Part shown: piece after piece, positions 59,810 to 64,000 of the stretch | Numbering within the stretch: position 1 is the stretch's first letter | Layout of the letters: each line of letters begins with the position of its first letter | Assembly: GCA_038501785.1 (NCBI GenBank) | Contig: JBAMJR010000089.1 | Span: forward strand, 1,046,001-1,110,000 | Direction: 5' to 3' | Origin: Myoxocephalus aenaeus | Lineage: Eukaryota > Chordata > Actinopteri > Perciformes > Cottidae | Length of the DNA stretch: 64,000 bases | Program-made: the position numbers and the translations under genes | Notes under the pieces: model-generated | Seen by the model: the letters and a program-made list of their open reading frames with translations, nothing else | The model's database searches: none | What the model was told of the DNA's origin: nothing

Positions 59810-62297
59810 TTTCATCACTTTCAGAAGATTTTTATTGCAGTTAAAGGGTGAACATTTGTTCCCCTCTCTGTCATTAAGGAGTCATAGTTTTACAATAGAA
59901 TAGAGAATAGAAAAAAGGTTTGGAAAAACTTCCTCTGAGGGAAGTTTTATGGAACAGAGAGAGTGTGTGTCTGTGGTCCTGTGAATTTATCAACTGGGCT
60001 AACTCAGTGATAATCGAAATGTTATAGCACACAGAAAAAAAGGAATTTGACTTATTCTGTGGATAGAACTTTACTCTGTTTACTTAAAATGGAAGGTGGC
60101 TAAAGCATTACTGCTTGAGCTACAAATTCCAGTAGACCAAGAGACTGGGATGAGATTACCTGAAGGTGGCTTGTTAACTTGTTTACAATGAAGTTAATCA
60201 AATGTGTTACTGGAAGCTTTGGAGAAATGTTTGACTCCAACACAGTTTAATATAACAATTTCAAGGGCAGCATGCTTTTGAATGGAGAAAAGAGACAGTG
60301 ACACTTAGTTTTTGTCTCAAACTATCACCATATGTGTATAGCCTACTGTGCAAGTTGTGATAAGACACTGGAATATAATACAGAATTTTATAATTTAAAA
60401 AAGGTGAATAGCCATTTGGAAGGTTGAAGGTTCATGCCACAAAACTGTGTGTGCATGTTAGTATGCAATAATTAAAATAGTAGGTATACAATAAACACAA
60501 TGAAAGTACAGCTGACAATAATGCTGTACTGTGGCAGCATGCCATATTGTTGATAATATTATATATAATAAATACAAATGGAAATTCCATGCACTACAAT
60601 GGCTCATATTTACCAAAGAATTGTGCGTGGTTATGATGGTAAAACACTTATTAATGAGAATAATAATACAGTTATAGAATGTGAACTTTGGGTTTTGGTT
60701 ACCAGATGGACCACAACAATGCAAATAAACAAGAATTAAGTGTGATGATGATGTGAAAAGAGTAAACGAATAATTGAACCTAAAAATGAAAAGTGGTCAG
60801 AGCCGCTGAGGACATATTGTGATGCCCTCCACCTCTGGCGTGTAAGAACAAGAAAGAAAGCTGAGCTGCATGATCACCAAAGCTGGACATGGAGAAAAAC
60901 TGATGCATCGTTCAAATGGATCTTTTTCCTCCAAACACGGCTCCACAGGTCCATCACTACAGGCTGCTGGTGCAGCTGAATGAAACTCAGTTGGTTGTTT
61001 ACTACAGTGGCATCTGCAGTCACAAGATGTAAAGCTACACTAATCAGAATTTTAATATTAACAATGGAAAAAATGTGCCTGAGTGATGAACTCTCATCAT
61101 TCAACTCAGCTTTACTGAGTACACTATGTTTTAGGGTATTTAAGATACTTGTTTTGTTTTTCAGGCCTGCAACTTTACCGTTTTAGTTTAGTCTCACCGC
61201 TCTCATCAAAATCTTTACACGGTCAAAGTTGTATATACAGTTAGTTCCGCTGCCATCAAGTGGCCAAAAAGAAAATCTGTTTTTGATAGCCCAAACGCGC
61301 AACAGAAAATCTTAAAAGAGTGATTATTAAATTCATGCCTGAAAAGGTTCATGCGGTGGTTGAAGCAGTAGGTTGTCCTACCAATACTATCCAGGTGTAC
61401 CTCATTAAGTGGGGTTTGTACAGTTCTTCCAAATATCATCCGCTTGATAACCATTTACATGTCTGATCAAGCTTTAGTCTCAATCATAAACAAACAATGG
61501 GTGAAGGGGGCTTGTCTCTCAACACATTTAATTAACAGCTGTTGGTGTGTATGCAGTTTTTCCATGTTCACCTACACTCAACTCATTCAACATTTTTTTT
61601 TTTTACATTTCTCTGGATTAGCATGCATAGAAAGACTGTTCACATTGTAGTTAATGGAAGAAAAATCAGTTTAACAACACAAGCATCATAATTTGTTTAG
61701 TTTACTTGTTTGGAATAGTTAACATTCATAATCAATAATATGTGATCAATATTTCTGAAGCAAGCAGTGTAGACAGCTTTACAGTTTAAAACACTATTAG
61801 GATGTATACACTAGGCTGAGATTTCTATATATTTAGGGAGCTTGCATTATTGGATGCTCACAATTGCTGTATTTATATATAGGAGATAAGAAATGGAAGA
61901 CTGTGCTTAAACTTTAGTCAATTATTTTGTATTGACTATTTATATTATTTCTAATAATAGAAATAGTCTTATTTTACGTTGGTCAGTAGAACAAAATGGA
62001 CAACTTTGTTTTAATTTGTTGATGTAGTGAATGTTTAGTTGACTGTAATAAATAAGTTCTAAAACTTTTAATAAGTTAAGTATCATGGTGTTATAACTTG
62101 TATTTAATCTATTATTGTCCTTTAAATAAATAAAAACGATATTCTGTGTCCATATTGAAACCTTTTTTTTATTAAAGATGTAGCTAATTGTCAATTGTTC
62201 TTTGCAGTTCAATTTGTACTCAAACACAACAACAGTACTATTATTATCATTATTATCATAATCAGTAATAGTAGTAGTAGCAGCAGAATAACAACAA
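59810..62297 (+). other. sp6 3'UTR and intergenic DNA
   Basis: AATAAA hexamers occur at 60490-60495, 60567-60572 and 60724-60729. Beyond that the sequence is AT-rich with no supported gene. Confidence 0.45.
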
Positions 62298-63480
62298 TTA
62301 TAATACGGGTAGATCAAATCAAGCATTCTGATTGGTTGAGAGTGAGTCACGGGGTGTAGTTTATTCAGCCATAAAGTACTGTACAGCCTGTTTACATTTA
62401 GAGCGTTCCATATCAGTGCGCACTTAAAATAACAGGTAGATTTAAATTGCGCGACCGTTAGTGTTGGATTCTCGGTCCGCTCTTTAGTCTACAGTTTCTC
62501 CTCCTGGTTTCCGCCCACTGCCACGATGAAGGAGGGGGGCTCCTTCATCCCAGCTGTTGGCCGTTGCCTTGATCACCGGCAGGTGATTAAAGGTCCACAG
62601 CGTGACCCGGCTTATTGTCGGGTTGTTACTTTGTAAGAATTGGTCACACGAGCGGTTGAGTTGCCCTCCCGACTCTGGAGCAGGAGAGGTGGATCTCCTG
62701 TGTTCGCTGGACCTGACCGGTAGCATTCGTTTGTATCTGTTTGTGGTGTCTTGTTTACTTTAAATAAAGTCCGCCCGTGAAACTGTACTGCTGCGTGTGT
62801 TGCGTTTGGGTCCGCTACACCACACACTCCTAACAGTTAGTTGCCGTTTCAAGCTTGACAGTTAAAAACATGTTTGGTGTAAACTTTGATATTGTAACGT
62901 CCGCAGTAACGACTCGCAGACGTTGGTTTCCTTAACTTGCAGGTTTATTGCTTGAGTGTTCACAGTATTGCAACGGGGCTCTTCGCTGACAGTAAGTTAG
63001 CTCAAACGGAACAGCTAACAAGCTCACTTAGCGTCCCCCACACTAGCATAACGAACGACAACACACACGTCACTTCCTCCCTAACCTAAAGATGAGCAAT
63101 GAAAAGGGTTTGATCACAAAATCGTGATAATTTCCAGTGAGAGATAATTACGTCGGTAATTTTCCGACGCGAGGCAAGTTCTCTAAACATCATGGAGGAG
63201 AAAAATGACGGAGAAAAGACGGACAGAAGCAGCGAGAGCACTTCTTTACATCGGTGGCTGAGCGTCATCCTCCACCCTGCTTTCAACCGGGCTGGTCAGT
63301 AAATCTGCGATTTACTGACCAGCTCGTCCGTTTTATAGTCCCGTATGTGCGTCCCGTGCGTCCCGGGACTATTTTCTCTGCCGCTGAAATGCGATACACA
63401 ACGTTTTGCCGGCTACAACTATTTTGTGCTGAAGGGCAGCTTACATTACTATTTATAAAGTCGCAGGTACCCGTATTATA
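62298..63480. mobile_element. TIR-ended repeat unit, copy 1
   Basis: The left end ttataatacgggta and its inverted copy tacccgtattataa near 63467-63480 bound the unit. The interior (62298-62461 plus 62836-63120 at least) repeats as a direct copy starting at 63632. Copy 1 is interrupted by a 374-bp LTR. The class is not identified and no transposase is seen. Confidence 0.6.
62462..62835. mobile_element. Solo LTR
   Basis: It begins tgttgg and ends ctaaca (TG...CA with short inverted ends) and is flanked by the 5-bp duplication gttag (62457-62461 and 62836-62840). An internal AATAAA lies near the right end. The second copy of the host unit has an empty site reading gttag once (63791-63795), which proves insertion. 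No internal retroviral or retrotransposon genes remain. Confidence 0.85.
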
Positions 63481-63631
63481 AAAGCAATAAGGTACTCGAG
63501 GCAGTACTGTGTCTACAATAATGTACTGTTCAAGGGTTTGCCGGCCCTCCGCTGCGCGTCGGGCCTAACAACACCCTTGAACAGTACATTATTGCACGAC
63601 ACAGTACTGCCTCTCGTACCTTATTGCTTAA
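63481..63631. repeat. Long palindrome between the two repeat copies
   Basis: Arms of about 60 bases (aagcaataaggtac...gtactgttcaaggg) are inverted around a GC-rich centre (gccggccctccgctgcgcgtc, split around 63540-63560). The arms differ at only a few positions. Confidence 0.8.
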
Positions 63632-64000
63632 TTATAATACGGGTAGATCAAATCAAGCATTCTGATTGGTTGAGAGTGAGTCACGGGGTGTACTTTATTC
63701 AGCCATAAAGTACTGTACAGCCTGTTTACATTTAGAGCGTTCCATATCAGTGCGCACTTAAAATAACAGGTAGATTTAAATTGCGCGACCGTTAGTTGTC
63801 ATTTCAAGCTTGACAGTTACCAAACATGTTTCGTGTAAACTTTGATATTGTCACGTCCGCAGTAACGACTCGCAGACGTTGGTTTCCTTAACTTGCAGGT
63901 TTATTGCTTGAGTGTTCACAGTATTGCAACGGGGCTCTTCGCTGACAGTAAGTTAGCTCAAACGGAACAGCTAACAAGCTCACGTAGCGTCCCCCACACT
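63632..64000. mobile_element. TIR-ended repeat unit, copy 2, cut by window end
   Basis: Direct repeat of copy 1 at an offset of 1334 bases before, and 955 bases after, the LTR site. Only a handful of substitutions are visible. It continues beyond the window. Confidence 0.75.

Overview
The window is vertebrate, almost certainly teleost (percomorph-type fish) DNA. It has compact multi-exon genes with GT-AG introns, AT-rich intergenic DNA, many dinucleotide arrays, a Tc1-like transposon, hAT-type elements, LINE debris and short terminal-inverted-repeat elements of kinds common in fish. There is no bacterial gene organisation, and I see no tRNA or rRNA gene and no CRISPR array.

Layout, left to right. 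(1) 1-7293, plus strand: the last ~15 exons of an integrin alpha chain, closest to the leukocyte (beta-2-partnered) alphaM/X/L group, with a Tc1-like DD36E element inside one intron and an old hAT-type element in another. (2) 11682-17491, minus: a ten-exon CCCH zinc-finger gene of the ZC3H8/ZC3H6/ZC3H4 family. One of its introns reads as a minor-class AT-AC intron and the neighbouring one as GC-AG. (3) 21245-23597, plus: pla2g12b, a catalytically dead phospholipase A2 ending in KDEL. (4) 27533-30146 and 32879-35698, minus: two tandem genes related to the N-terminal half of ZNF318, both lacking its zinc fingers. (5) 38534-44898, minus: a seven-exon secernin, best matched to scrn2. (6) 58883-59809, plus: the coding exon of sp6 with a likely non-coding first exon at about 54369. 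The scrn2-sp6 neighbourhood matches tetrapod gene order. (7) 62298-64000: a repeated ~955-bp TIR-ended unit, one copy carrying a solo LTR, the two copies separated by a long palindrome.

The genes form no pathway together. They are independent loci: leukocyte adhesion, nuclear RNA or transcription factors, ER lipoprotein assembly, an Ntn-hydrolase-like protein and an epithelial/tooth transcription factor. Exon boundaries were worked out by hand by matching splice sites, reading phase and protein-family expectations. They were not checked against transcripts or databases.
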